Part shown: positions 45,256-57,259 of the stretch, one piece after another
Numbering within the stretch: the stretch's first letter is position 1
Layout of the letters: every line of letters starts with the position of its first letter
Assembly: GCA_000238815.2 (NCBI GenBank)
Contig: AFXB01000010.1
Location: 1,103,491 to 1,167,490, forward strand
Length of the DNA: 64,000 nucleotides
DNA from: SAR116 cluster alpha proteobacterium HIMB100
GTDB taxonomy: Bacteria > Pseudomonadota > Alphaproteobacteria > Puniceispirillales > Puniceispirillaceae
Direction: 5' to 3'
Translations under genes and position numbers: made by a program
The notes under the pieces: generated by a model
Databases searched by the model: none
Seen by the model: the letters and a program-made list of their open reading frames with translations, nothing else
What the model was told of the DNA's origin: nothing

Positions 45256-46497
45256 GTGTTACAAGAACCGCTTCCCGGCTGGCCGGTATATTCTGATGAA
45301 GAAATTGATGCTGTTCGTCAGGTTCTTTCTTCAGGAAAGGTAAATTATTGGACAGGCTCAATTACGAAAGTCTTTGAAAAAGAATTCTCTAATTGGTGCC
45401 AGGCAAATTACGCAATCGCGGTTTCAAATGGCACAGTTGCTTTGCAGCTTTGCATTATGGGTTTGGGCATTGGCAGTCATTTTGGGGGGCATGAAACTGA
45501 TGAGATTATCGTCACCCCCCGCAGTTTTGTTGCGTCAGCCTCTGCTATTGTTATTTCTGGGGCAAAGCCTGTATTTGTAGATATATGTCCTGACAGCCAG
45601 AATATTGACCCCCAGAACCTGAAAGCAGCAATTACAGAAAATACAAAAGCGGTTTTATGTGTGCATCATGCTGGCTGGCCCTGCGATATCGACGCCTTTC
45701 GAGAGGTGATAGGAAGTCGTGATATTAAAATTATAGAAGATTGTGCGCAAGCGCATGGTGCGTTGTATAAAGGTCAATCTGTTGGTGCGCTTGGGGATGT
45801 GGCGGCCTGGTCTTTTTGTCAAGATAAGATCATGTCTACAGGCGGCGAGGGGGGTATGGTGACCTGTAATGACAAAGCCTTATGGCAGCGGATGTGGAGT
45901 TTCAAAGATCATGGCAAAGATTACGAACAGACCACTCGTGACCATCAGTCGGCACAGTTCAGGTGGCTACATACGCAATTTGGCTCGAACTTTCGGTTAA
46001 CAGAAATGCAGTCTGCCATTGGTCTGCGGCAATTAGAAAAACTGTCTGACTGGGTGAGTAGCCGCAATAGGAATGCACAAATACTGATCGATGCCTTCTT
46101 GCCTTTTTCTGGCAAGAATGGCCCAATTCGGATTCCGCGGCCAAAATGTTCTGGATGTGATCAACACTGTCACAAAGGCGGATGCAGGAACGCATTTTAT
46201 CGATTTTACATTTTTATTCAGGAAAAAAATCTAGCTTCTGGTTGGTCCAGAAATAAACTTGTCGAAGAACTTAAAAAGCGCTCTGTGCCGTGTATGCAGG
46301 GGTCTTGCCCTGAAATTTACCGTGAAGCCTCGTTTGAAGGGGCCGGTCTACAGCCAGATAAGCCATTGGTTTCGGCTTCCGTTCTAGGGACACAAAGCAT
46401 AGCTTTTCTCGTGCATCCAACTTTGGATAGGGGGCATATGTCGGCGATAGCTGACGAGGCCGTCAGTCTGTTTAAGAAAGCCACACCCAATTTCTGA
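45256..46497 (+). CDS. DegT/DnrJ/EryC1/StrS-family PLP aminotransferase
   Basis: A 413-residue sugar-aminotransferase-type enzyme. AVSNGTVALQLCIMGLGIG binds the cofactor phosphate. PRSFVASASAIVISGAKPVF and EDCAQAHGALYKGQSVG follow, and SFCQDKIMSTGGEGG contains the PLP lysine K191. It converts a keto-sugar (or another ketone) to an amine using glutamate. Between strand regions there is a Cys-rich insert, C298-x2-C301-x3-C305-x4-C310, not expected for the family. The start is GTG with AGAGGAAA upstream. It is the last gene of the 34.2-46.5 kb operon and a candidate WbpE for the WbpABD set at 48.7-51.6 kb. Confidence 0.85.
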   Translation: MLQEPLPGWPVYSDEEIDAVRQVLSSGKVNYWTGSITKVFEKEFSNWCQANYAIAVSNGTVALQLCIMGLGIGSHFGGHETDEIIVTPRSFVASASAIVISGAKPVFVDICPDSQNIDPQNLKAAITENTKAVLCVHHAGWPCDIDAFREVIGSRDIKIIEDCAQAHGALYKGQSVGALGDVAAWSFCQDKIMSTGGEGGMVTCNDKALWQRMWSFKDHGKDYEQTTRDHQSAQFRWLHTQFGSNFRLTEMQSAIGLRQLEKLSDWVSSRNRNAQILIDAFLPFSGKNGPIRIPRPKCSGCDQHCHKGGCRNAFYRFYIFIQEKNLASGWSRNKLVEELKKRSVPCMQGSCPEIYREASFEGAGLQPDKPLVSASVLGTQSIAFLVHPTLDRGHMSAIADEAVSLFKKATPNF

Positions 46498-46545
46498 ACA
46501 TGGTTATGCGGTTGCACATATTCATATCGAAGATTGGTTTTGAAT

Positions 46546-48420
46546 TTAGGGCATATTCTTTTGATGGTTAAATTCAATTGGTAACCTGTTTAATATACGC
46601 TTCAAGGTTTCTCGATCCCTATTCTGGCAGGCAGCCTCCAATGCTTCAATTTCAGCGGGAAAAGCCCTAACAGAGCTAAACTCTTCACTGGCCATGAAAA
46701 TGCGCGGATGGACAGTTTTGAGTAGGTCATTGTTTTGTGACAACTCTTCATGAAGTTTCTCACCTGGTCTAAGCCCTATGATTTTGATCGGTACCGCATT
46801 ATCATCGGCGTTTTCTTCGCCTACAATATATGAACCCCGTCCGTCCAAGCTAGCCATACGCCTGGCGACATCAAGAATTCTGACAGGTTCACCCATATCC
46901 AAAATAAATATGTTTCCATCTTTTGAAAGAGATGCTGCCTGTATGACAAGTTGTGCGGCCTCTTTGACCGTCATAAAGTATCGCGTTACGTTTTTGTGGG
47001 TAACGGTAAGAGGGCTACCAGTTTCGATTTGGTGTGCGAATAATGGAATGACAGAGCCTGATGAGCCGATAACATTTCCGAAGCGGACAATTGAAAAACG
47101 AGTCTCACTAGAGCTTTTGTTAAAGTGGTGGCAAACCAGTTCCGCCAGTCTTTTGCTTGCACCCATATAGTTCGTTGGGCGCACAGCCTTATCGGTTGAG
47201 ATTTGAATAAATTCCTTAACACCCGTATTCATTGCCGCGCGGGCTAAATTATATGTTCCTAAAGAATTATTCTTGAAGCCTTCAAAAACATTTTCCTCAA
47301 TTATAGGAACATGTTTGTAAGCAGCAGCGTGATAAATGGTATCTACAACAAAATCAGTCAGTATTTGGATAAGGCGGAGTTCATTCTGAACTGTGCCTAT
47401 GACAGCATGTATTTCGGTTTTGAAATGGTCTTTTTCGCGTTCGATTTCTAATCTTTTTATCAGTGTATAGAGAGCGAATTCTGAACTATCGAATAGGATC
47501 AGCTTTGTGGCACCATTTCGGACGATTTCGCAGCATAATTCGCTGCCTATAGTACCGCCTGCACCCGTGACCATTACAACATTTTCATGCAGATTCTTTT
47601 GGATTAGCTCTTGTATCGGAGGAACAGGCTGTCTGCCAAGGAGATCTTCGATAGATAAAGTGCGAAGTTGTTCATGCCGAACTTTACCGTCAATAAGCTC
47701 TGCCAATCCAGGTAGAGATTTTAACTGTACTGGCAAAGATGATAGTCTTAGAAAAATGTCCCGCAGTTTATTTGTTTCTGCGCTTGGCATTGCAAGCAAG
47801 ATCATCTCAACCCCGTGTGCCTCTATCTCATTTAAGGCGACTTCAAGGCTGAATACTTTGATGCCTAGGACGCGCATATTTTGCAGCTGCGGGTTGTCAT
47901 CAATAAAGAAGACGGGGCGATAATTTTTATTTTCAATAAGCCCCTTCAATAATTGGCGTCCTGCATCTCCAGCACCGTAGATTGCAACAACCCTAGCAGG
48001 CTTAGTCACAGACTGAAGATAGATTTGTGAAACCAGAAGCCGGATTGCTGAAAAGCCGAGACATATCGAGGCCAAGTAAGTGCCAAAGGTTACAACTGAC
48101 AAGCTCTGCTCAAAAATAACAAAGAGTCCAAATAGATAGGCAGTGCTCACCAGTGAACTCAAACCGACAAGTTTTAGAGTAAAGGCAGATAAATGACGCG
48201 CCAAGGTTTGGTATAACCCTAATCTATGGCAGGTGAGGATTGTTATCGGTGACAAGATAGTCATGATCGGCCAAGTGTAAAAACCGCCTGTATGATGGCC
48301 AGCTAACCTTAGGGCCAAAAGTAAACCGAGAATGAGAACTACGAGATCTGAAGTGATGAAAAGAGCTGTTTTTGTCCAACGTTCAAAATTAATGGCCAGT
48401 TTAATAATCTGCTGAACCAT
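46546..48420 (-). CDS. FlaA1/WbpM/PglF-type UDP-HexNAc 4,6-dehydratase
   Basis: About 624 residues: four N-terminal membrane helices (LVVLILGLLLALRL, ITILTCHRLGLY, STAYLFGLFVIF and YLASICLGFSAIRLL), a first Rossmann fold with YGAGDAGRQLLKGLIENK, and the extended-SDR catalytic domain with VTGAGGTIGSELCCEIV and STDKAVRPTNYMGASKR, where Met replaces the SDR tyrosine as in WbpM/PglF. It converts UDP-GlcNAc to the 4-keto-6-deoxy sugar at the membrane. ATG at 48420 (GGAG upstream) is preferred to a TTG start at 48510. It converges on degT and diverges from wbpA-like. Confidence 0.85.
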   Translation of the reverse strand: MVQQIIKLAINFERWTKTALFITSDLVVLILGLLLALRLAGHHTGGFYTWPIMTILSPITILTCHRLGLYQTLARHLSAFTLKLVGLSSLVSTAYLFGLFVIFEQSLSVVTFGTYLASICLGFSAIRLLVSQIYLQSVTKPARVVAIYGAGDAGRQLLKGLIENKNYRPVFFIDDNPQLQNMRVLGIKVFSLEVALNEIEAHGVEMILLAMPSAETNKLRDIFLRLSSLPVQLKSLPGLAELIDGKVRHEQLRTLSIEDLLGRQPVPPIQELIQKNLHENVVMVTGAGGTIGSELCCEIVRNGATKLILFDSSEFALYTLIKRLEIEREKDHFKTEIHAVIGTVQNELRLIQILTDFVVDTIYHAAAYKHVPIIEENVFEGFKNNSLGTYNLARAAMNTGVKEFIQISTDKAVRPTNYMGASKRLAELVCHHFNKSSSETRFSIVRFGNVIGSSGSVIPLFAHQIETGSPLTVTHKNVTRYFMTVKEAAQLVIQAASLSKDGNIFILDMGEPVRILDVARRMASLDGRGSYIVGEENADDNAVPIKIIGLRPGEKLHEELSQNNDLLKTVHPRIFMASEEFSSVRAFPAEIEALEAACQNRDRETLKRILNRLPIEFNHQKNMP

Positions 48421-48725
48421 TTCTTTCTTGCTCCACTCAAACGACAGTAAAAAACATGTCTGCCGTGCTGCCTCAGTCTCTCCTTTTATCGTAACATATG
48501 ATAAGAGCAAGGAAGTAGATAGTAAATTTTGTCCATAGGCAGGCCTTATTAAGTTCTATTTTAGTGAAATATAAAAAAAGATATTCACAGCTCAGCTCTT
48601 GCTTTATGGTTCCTGTAGAAAATTTAGTTCTGGTGTGATGCCATCATCTTTCTTGTGAAGGCTTTTAGGACGCACTAGTAAGATAGAATTTCAAAGGTTG
48701 TATTGGAAACGGGCGCTACAGTTCT

Positions 48726-51555
<2,830 letters not shown>

Positions 51556-51583
51556 GCGATAGCCAGATTTTGATCCCTGATAA

Positions 51584-53401
51584 TCAATAAATCGGTTGCA
51601 TTGCGTTTACCCGGTCGATGCACTCGTCAAAGTCAATTCCGACCGCATCGAGGTACCATTTTATATTTTCATATCGCGGTTTGTTTTCTTCCTCGATAAG
51701 CTTTAGAGCGACTTGCCGTGAGATTTGACCAGCCCGAATTTGGTTGCTTCTAAAAGTATCATGTTCAGTAAATCCCGCTGTTCGGTGATAAACATAGTTA
51801 TAGAATGCTGCAGTGCCGTCACCAATCCGCCAGGTAGATTGTGTATCCGTTGCGGTTTCCCAATCATATCCTTTCAGTGTCTCGTTAATTTCTGTTTCAT
51901 CCCATCTGTAATAGTCAAATAAGTGAAAATAATCTGTCTTTTTATGAACGCTGCGCCAATATTCACCTGATAATGTATCGAACAAGCTGCTGTTGATATA
52001 AAATGGGTTGAGGAACATTTGTTTGAGACGCTTTTTCTGATACTCATATTGTGCCAGCCATCCTGAACGATAAACAGACTTTGAATGAAAGCTGGGCGGT
52101 ACGCCTAAAAACCCCGCTTTAAAGTGAGTGGTTTCAAGGGGATTGATTCCCCATAAATTTAAAGGTGCACCAACTTTATTTTTGACAGTTTCAACATGTT
52201 GGAAAAAATGTTTATCACCTGCCATCAACAAATTTATCATGCCTAAATGTGGTTTTTTCAGCCAAGCCGTTAAATTTAAACGGATATTTTTTCGCTTTTG
52301 TTCGATATCTGCTGCAACAATGATATTTTCAACGCCAAGGGTCGCACACATTCTGCTGATATTTCGTCTGCCAAGATCAGTAACCATGCCCCAGTCATAG
52401 GTAAAGGCAACAGGCTTTAAACCAAGTTCAATAACGGCAAGATGGAGCGCAAAACAGCTGTCACGTCCACCTGAAAATGGCAAAACGCAATCGACCTCAT
52501 CTGGCTTTCTGTAAGGGGCTACCAGCTCGTTCAGCTGTTCAAGCGTGTTTAACTGTTTTTGTGGTTTGTGGTTATAGCAGAAGTTACATATGCCCTGTTC
52601 ATCATATTCAATAAAGGGCATCGTTTCAGGCAAAATACATTTTTTACAACGCCGTAATTTTTTCACGGTATAGTTCAGTTTCTTTTCTTGAGCGCCAGAG
52701 ATAATAAAATTAGGAACAAGGTTTCTATCGGGTTTTACCGAAAGCGACGTTTGCGTCATCTGTCCAGAACTAGCAGGAGCAATAAGTACCTTTACACCGC
52801 GGATATTCTCTATTGCTTCACAATCTAGGTGACGCAATGGCCATTTTTCAGAAGCAAAAACAAAGCATCCGTTGCGCTGCCCAAGATACATGCTCCCATT
52901 ATTGGACAACAGGCAAAGTTTACCGCGCTTAGGAAGGAATATTATGGCTGAAACGACACCGTCACAGGCTTTTAAGACATTCAGACTGGCTTGTTCTTCG
53001 TCATTGTGTTTATCAAGTTCATCGGCAAAAAGGGCAGCGATTATTTCCGAATCCAAGGTTTGTTGTCTTATACGTTTTGTTTGTTTCCACAGCTTGTCAG
53101 CATTTACGACAATACCATTATGCAGAACAACAATATCATCACGGATAATTGGTTGGTTGTCTTTATCACCGTGTGTAATTAGTCTGCTATGTCCCAGAAT
53201 TAACTCACTGCCGGTGATATCTATTTTTGAGAAAAGTGTTTTAGCCCTCTCATCAGAGCGAAAAATATCAATCCGCCCGTCACGCCATATCAGTACTCCA
53301 GATGAGTCTTTTCCGCGTATTTCTGCATTGCGCACCAAGCATCTCACAGACGCCCTGTCTTTACATACCTCACTACCAACAATACCGAATACCCCGCACA
53401 T
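51584..53401 (-). CDS. Class II glutaminase fused to a WbpG/PseA-like N-acetyl sugar amidotransferase
   Basis: A 605-residue fusion. Residues 1 to about 230 form an Ntn-type glutaminase: MCGVFGIVG with Cys2, LGHSRLITHGDKDNQPI, and LHNGIVVN in place of NGEIYN. Residues about 250-605 resemble WbpG: a CxxC...CxxC cluster at C252/C255 and C272/C275, then the ATP-pyrophosphatase loop PFSGGRDSCF at 308-317. WbpG-type enzymes usually get ammonia from a separate HisH/HisF-like pair; here the glutaminase is built in. It would turn an N-acetyl or carboxyl group of an aminouronic acid into an acetamidino or amide group. It lies between wbpD and a WbuB-like glycosyltransferase. Confidence 0.75.
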   Translation of the reverse strand: MCGVFGIVGSEVCKDRASVRCLVRNAEIRGKDSSGVLIWRDGRIDIFRSDERAKTLFSKIDITGSELILGHSRLITHGDKDNQPIIRDDIVVLHNGIVVNADKLWKQTKRIRQQTLDSEIIAALFADELDKHNDEEQASLNVLKACDGVVSAIIFLPKRGKLCLLSNNGSMYLGQRNGCFVFASEKWPLRHLDCEAIENIRGVKVLIAPASSGQMTQTSLSVKPDRNLVPNFIISGAQEKKLNYTVKKLRRCKKCILPETMPFIEYDEQGICNFCYNHKPQKQLNTLEQLNELVAPYRKPDEVDCVLPFSGGRDSCFALHLAVIELGLKPVAFTYDWGMVTDLGRRNISRMCATLGVENIIVAADIEQKRKNIRLNLTAWLKKPHLGMINLLMAGDKHFFQHVETVKNKVGAPLNLWGINPLETTHFKAGFLGVPPSFHSKSVYRSGWLAQYEYQKKRLKQMFLNPFYINSSLFDTLSGEYWRSVHKKTDYFHLFDYYRWDETEINETLKGYDWETATDTQSTWRIGDGTAAFYNYVYHRTAGFTEHDTFRSNQIRAGQISRQVALKLIEEENKPRYENIKWYLDAVGIDFDECIDRVNAMQPIY

Positions 53402-53405
53402 CTCA

Positions 53406-54671
53406 TCACTCCAAATTTTGAGAAATCGGGTTGTTTTTTCTGTTGTTTTTGATAGACGGAGATTTTAGCACGCAAATGTCTTCTAATTTAGTTATGTATC
53501 GGTTTGCAAGGTCATCATAGTTCTGGTTTTGGAGGATCCACTGGCGGCCGGCAGAGCCTCTTTGCTGTCTCTCAGCTTCTGGCAAGCAAATGATCTCTAA
53601 GAACGCCTGTTCCAACGTTTTTATATCGGTGAATAAACCACAATTGGCCTCGTTAATCATCGATGGAAAGCCCTTATATTGAGCGAGAATAAATCTCCCG
53701 GCCAACATATAGTCAACAACTTTGTTCATCGATTGACCATAATTCCAGACCTTACTGGGCATTGTTGATAAAAATAGGATATCGCACCGGCGCAAAAAGC
53801 CTTGTACGTCTTCTGGGTTTAACTTGCCTAAAAACAGAATATTTTGATTGTTTGTGGCTTGTGCTTCGAATTTCTTTCTTTCAGCACCGTCACCCGCAAT
53901 CAAAAAGATGAGATCCTTTTCAGTTGTGTTATTTGCGAAGGTAAACAGGTCTGTTAAGTTATTGGTTAGGCCGATGCTGCCGCAATAGCCAACAATGATT
54001 TTATTTTTAATTTTTTCCTCAATTTCGGTCGTAAAAATAAATTCGCCAACAGGTTGCACCCCGTCCTTATCAACGCCGATCCCGCAAGTGTGAAATACAG
54101 AGTCAGGACGCTCAACACCCGAATTTGATACATGCTGCTTTAAATTTGGCATTGTTCCAACGATTAAGTCTGCCTTTCGGTATCCCCAGAGTTCTAAAAA
54201 TCTCAACAGCAAATAAAGAGGGTGTAATCGGCTATACGCACCCTCTTCGACCATCGTTAATGGCCAAATATCGCGCACCTCAAAAACAAGCTTTGTTCTT
54301 TTGAAAAATTTCAAATAAAGGCCAAAAATAATCGTTGTGAGGGATAATGATGAAATAACAATGATATCTGGTCTTATTTGTCGTTTAAATCTGAATAATC
54401 TAAGGTCAAAATCGAACCAGCTCAGGACACGCCTCAAACTGGCCGTCTTCGTGTACTGCATTGTTTTCAGAACTGTAAAACTTACTTGGTCGATTTTGAA
54501 TGATGCCTCATGCCCTTCATTAACCTTAAAATTTGATCCATGATTTGAATCTGAGGTGATAATTTCTACATTATGGCCATGACGAATGAACCGTTTACCT
54601 AACTCAAACCATCTAGGGTTAGAGCCATATCCGGGGACCGGCGCATACTTCGAAATAATCGTGATATTCAT
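53406..54671 (-). CDS. Glycosyltransferase family 4 (WbuB-like)
   Basis: A 421-residue GT-B protein. YAPVPGYGSNPRWFELGKRF near the N-terminus is typical of the WbuB/WbpH-like branch; KLVFEVRDIWPLTMVEEGAY follows, then the donor domain IVGYCGSIGLTNNLTDLF and FLSTMPSKVWNYGQSMNKVV with DYMLAG. It probably adds the sugar made by the WbpABD-fusion pathway or the second sugar after the WecA-like enzyme. It shares the minus strand with the fusion gene (4 nt apart), forming a two-gene operon with its promoter in 54672-54877. Confidence 0.85.
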   Translation of the reverse strand: MNITIISKYAPVPGYGSNPRWFELGKRFIRHGHNVEIITSDSNHGSNFKVNEGHEASFKIDQVSFTVLKTMQYTKTASLRRVLSWFDFDLRLFRFKRQIRPDIIVISSLSLTTIIFGLYLKFFKRTKLVFEVRDIWPLTMVEEGAYSRLHPLYLLLRFLELWGYRKADLIVGTMPNLKQHVSNSGVERPDSVFHTCGIGVDKDGVQPVGEFIFTTEIEEKIKNKIIVGYCGSIGLTNNLTDLFTFANNTTEKDLIFLIAGDGAERKKFEAQATNNQNILFLGKLNPEDVQGFLRRCDILFLSTMPSKVWNYGQSMNKVVDYMLAGRFILAQYKGFPSMINEANCGLFTDIKTLEQAFLEIICLPEAERQQRGSAGRQWILQNQNYDDLANRYITKLEDICVLKSPSIKNNRKNNPISQNLE

Positions 54672-54877
54672 GCGTTAAGCATTCAGCCATAACAAGGGTA
54701 GAGAGACAAATAAACTATAACTCCTGCTGTATGCATAGAGCTAACATTTTTGATGTGAAATGAAGAGAAGAAATTTATTTTTCTACAAAATCTGTTTATT
54801 TTCATTTCAGAAGAATTGGGTAGATTGCTGAACATATCATGCGACAACGCCTTTGATAAGGGAGTGCAAAAACCATA

Positions 54878-55948
54878 ATGTTGTCCTTTAATGGCATCGA
54901 AATGGCCTCCATGATTTTTGGGATGGTCGTTTGCTTGATTTCCTCTGGTGTTTTGATCCGCCTGTTTGGCAAAACAACTGATGTTGGTATTGATTACCAA
55001 AGAGGTCCGCAAAAAATACATCAGGGCACCATTCCTCGTGTAGGAGGGCTCGCGATCATTTTCAGCACCGTACTTGTTGCCCTCACGTTTGAGGGTGTGC
55101 TTTTTCAGTTGTCTTTTTTTATTATTTTATCCAGCCTTCCGGCATTTCTCGCGGGGTTTGCGGAAGATATAACTAACAAAATATCTCCTTCAGTTAGATT
55201 AATATTTTCTATCGTCAGTGGGTTTTTATTTTGGGGACTGACTGGTTATTGTATCACTGATGTAAGTGTCGAAGCTGTTAAATTTATTTTGCAAGTCCCC
55301 GCGCTTTCAGTTTGTCTTACAGTTCTTGCGCTAGCAACGCTGGTAAATGCAATGAATGTCATTGACGGGTTAAACGGTTTAGCTGGAGGAACATCCGTCA
55401 TTTCGTTGCTTGCTTTTGCATTCCTGGCCCACAGTGCAGGAGATATTGTTGTATTGAATATATGTTTGGGATTTGTAGCTGTAATTATTGGATTTTTAGT
55501 GTGGAATCTTCCCTTTGGGAAGATATTTCTTGGTGACGGTGGCGCTTATTTTTTAGGGATTTCAGTTGCTGGAATGGCTGTTATCGTACCAGAGCGAAAT
55601 TCAGAATTATCTCCGTTTGCCAGTTTGCTCATTGTTTCATTCCCGTTTTATGAACTTGTTCGTTCAACCTTCAGGCGGCTAGCATCTGCTGACCGAAAGA
55701 CCTTTGAGCCAGATGACAGACATTTTCATAGTGTAATGTTTAAGTTTGTATCCAGGAGAATGAATCTATCACAAACTGCCCAGAATAGTTTTTCAGCAAT
55801 GGTTGTTCTGATGCTGCCGCTATGCACCGCGATCTGGGCCGTATCATTTTATGATAACCGTTCATTGTTAGCTATTGGCGCTGTTCTATTTGTTCTGATT
55901 TATGAAATTGCTTTTGCTCTTCTGCTAAAGGCTGAGCGTAAAAATTAG
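54878..55948 (+). CDS. WecA/MraY-family polyprenyl-phosphate HexNAc-1-phosphate transferase
   Basis: A 356-residue membrane protein with about 10-11 helices. Cytoplasmic signatures are QKIHQGTIPRVGGLAII (the first loop), NAMNVIDGLNGLAGGTSVIS (catalytic Asp region), NLPFGKIFLGDGGAYFLGIS and, late, DDRHFHS (the H-rich loop, as in HIHH of WecA). It transfers HexNAc-1-phosphate to undecaprenyl phosphate, starting O-antigen-type chains. It is independent of the PglC-type enzyme at 41474-42067, so two initiation reactions exist. It is the last clear glycan gene of the region. Confidence 0.88.
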   Translation: MLSFNGIEMASMIFGMVVCLISSGVLIRLFGKTTDVGIDYQRGPQKIHQGTIPRVGGLAIIFSTVLVALTFEGVLFQLSFFIILSSLPAFLAGFAEDITNKISPSVRLIFSIVSGFLFWGLTGYCITDVSVEAVKFILQVPALSVCLTVLALATLVNAMNVIDGLNGLAGGTSVISLLAFAFLAHSAGDIVVLNICLGFVAVIIGFLVWNLPFGKIFLGDGGAYFLGISVAGMAVIVPERNSELSPFASLLIVSFPFYELVRSTFRRLASADRKTFEPDDRHFHSVMFKFVSRRMNLSQTAQNSFSAMVVLMLPLCTAIWAVSFYDNRSLLAIGAVLFVLIYEIAFALLLKAERKN

Positions 55949-56003
55949 GCACAAAACGTGTTTCCGTGATTGTTGGAATAACCTTGGTGGGAAGAAAAGA
56001 TAG

Positions 56004-57167
56004 CTAATAAGCTTTTCCCCGTGCAGAGACAGGCCAGACCGCCTCTACCTGTCCGTTTCTGACACAGACATACCAGTCATGCAGATTACAGGTCGGGTCA
56101 CAATGGCCGGGGATCAGACGCAGCTTGTCATTAATGGCCAGTTTATTCTGTTTGTCCGTAATGACGCCATGCTCATCTGAACAGCTGCTGTAGCTGATAT
56201 CCTCTCGCCCAAAAATCACAGGCAAGCCGCTATCCACTGACTGGACTTTCAGTCCCGCATCACAGACGGCCTGGCCGGGGATTGCTGTGCTCATGATAGT
56301 AGTTAACAGAAATAATGCATTCTTCCATTCAGCCTGGTCCAGTCTGTTGCCATCTTGATTTTGGACCCGTCCATAATCAGCATCCATAAACGCATAAGAC
56401 CCGCATTGAAGTTCAGTATAAACACCTGAAGCAGCCTCAAACAAAAAGCTGCCGGTCCCGCCACCACTGACAACGCGGCAGGCCAGACCAGTTTCGGATA
56501 GGCGGTCAAGACAGGCTTTGACCTTTGCAATCACCTCATCCAGGATCTGTTTGCGTCTTTCATAGCTTTGTTCATGCTGGATATTCCCATGATAGGCTTG
56601 CAGCCCGTCAAAAATCAGTCCCTCTGCATTCTTTACAGCGGTTGCCAAGTCTAAGACCTGATCAGGGTGTGAAACACCGCATCTGCCTGCCCCACACTCA
56701 AGCTCTATAAGGCAGCGGACAGAGGTGTTTTGCTTTACTGCCTCAGCAGATAGGGCCGCTATATTATCCAGATTATCGACACAAACCGACATCCTGCAGC
56801 CCCCTGCAGCAATGCCAACCAGCCGGGCTATCTTTACAGGATCGCAGACTTGATTTGTGATCAATATATCGGCAAGGCCTGCTCTGGCGAAGACTTCAGC
56901 TTCTGAAGCCTTCTGACAACAGATACCGCTGGCCCCGCCGATGGTGTGCTGCTGGCGGGCGACATCAACTGACTTATGCATCTTGGCATGGGCCCGAAGC
57001 GTCACATTATAGGGTTTCAGGATATCTGCCATCCGCCTCAGATTATGTTCAAACCGGTCCAGATCAAGGATCAGGCATGGGGTCTGAATATCGGCTTCTG
57101 CCATGCCAGCTATGGCAGGAACATCAAACCCCAGTTCATGATTTTGGTGCATTTTGCTGATTGTCAT
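56004..57167 (-). CDS. DSD1-family PLP enzyme (D-threonine/3-hydroxyaspartate aldolase-like)
   Basis: About 387 residues with an alanine-racemase-like N-terminal barrel. IQTPCLILDLDRFEHNLRRM is at residues 27-46, and RAHAKMHKSVD contains the PLP-binding K62. SGICCQKASEAEVFARAGL and, at the C-terminus, LIPGHCDPTCNLHDWYVCV follow, the last with the zinc-binding H-x-C of D-serine dehydratase/D-threonine aldolase relatives. It cleaves or dehydrates a beta-hydroxy D-amino acid. ATG at 57167 follows AGGCAGAG; a GTG one codon earlier is possible. The gene is more GC-rich than the glycan genes and divergent from an SDR. Confidence 0.8.
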   Translation of the reverse strand: MTISKMHQNHELGFDVPAIAGMAEADIQTPCLILDLDRFEHNLRRMADILKPYNVTLRAHAKMHKSVDVARQQHTIGGASGICCQKASEAEVFARAGLADILITNQVCDPVKIARLVGIAAGGCRMSVCVDNLDNIAALSAEAVKQNTSVRCLIELECGAGRCGVSHPDQVLDLATAVKNAEGLIFDGLQAYHGNIQHEQSYERRKQILDEVIAKVKACLDRLSETGLACRVVSGGGTGSFLFEAASGVYTELQCGSYAFMDADYGRVQNQDGNRLDQAEWKNALFLLTTIMSTAIPGQAVCDAGLKVQSVDSGLPVIFGREDISYSSCSDEHGVITDKQNKLAINDKLRLIPGHCDPTCNLHDWYVCVRNGQVEAVWPVSARGKAY

Positions 57168-57259
57168 CACTCTGCCTTTCAGGGTTTACTCTAAGCATAA
57201 CAAGAATTGCCCATGAGGGCAGGATAACAGAGCTTTTTTTTCAAAGGCAGAGATAAAAT

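Noticed and set aside
57208..57242. TGCCC-ATGA-GGGCA stem followed by a T-run in the DSD1/SDR divergent gap
   Set aside because: The T-run starts 12 bases after a 5-bp stem and lies directly before the SDR start, so it does not fit a terminator; no clear operator either.
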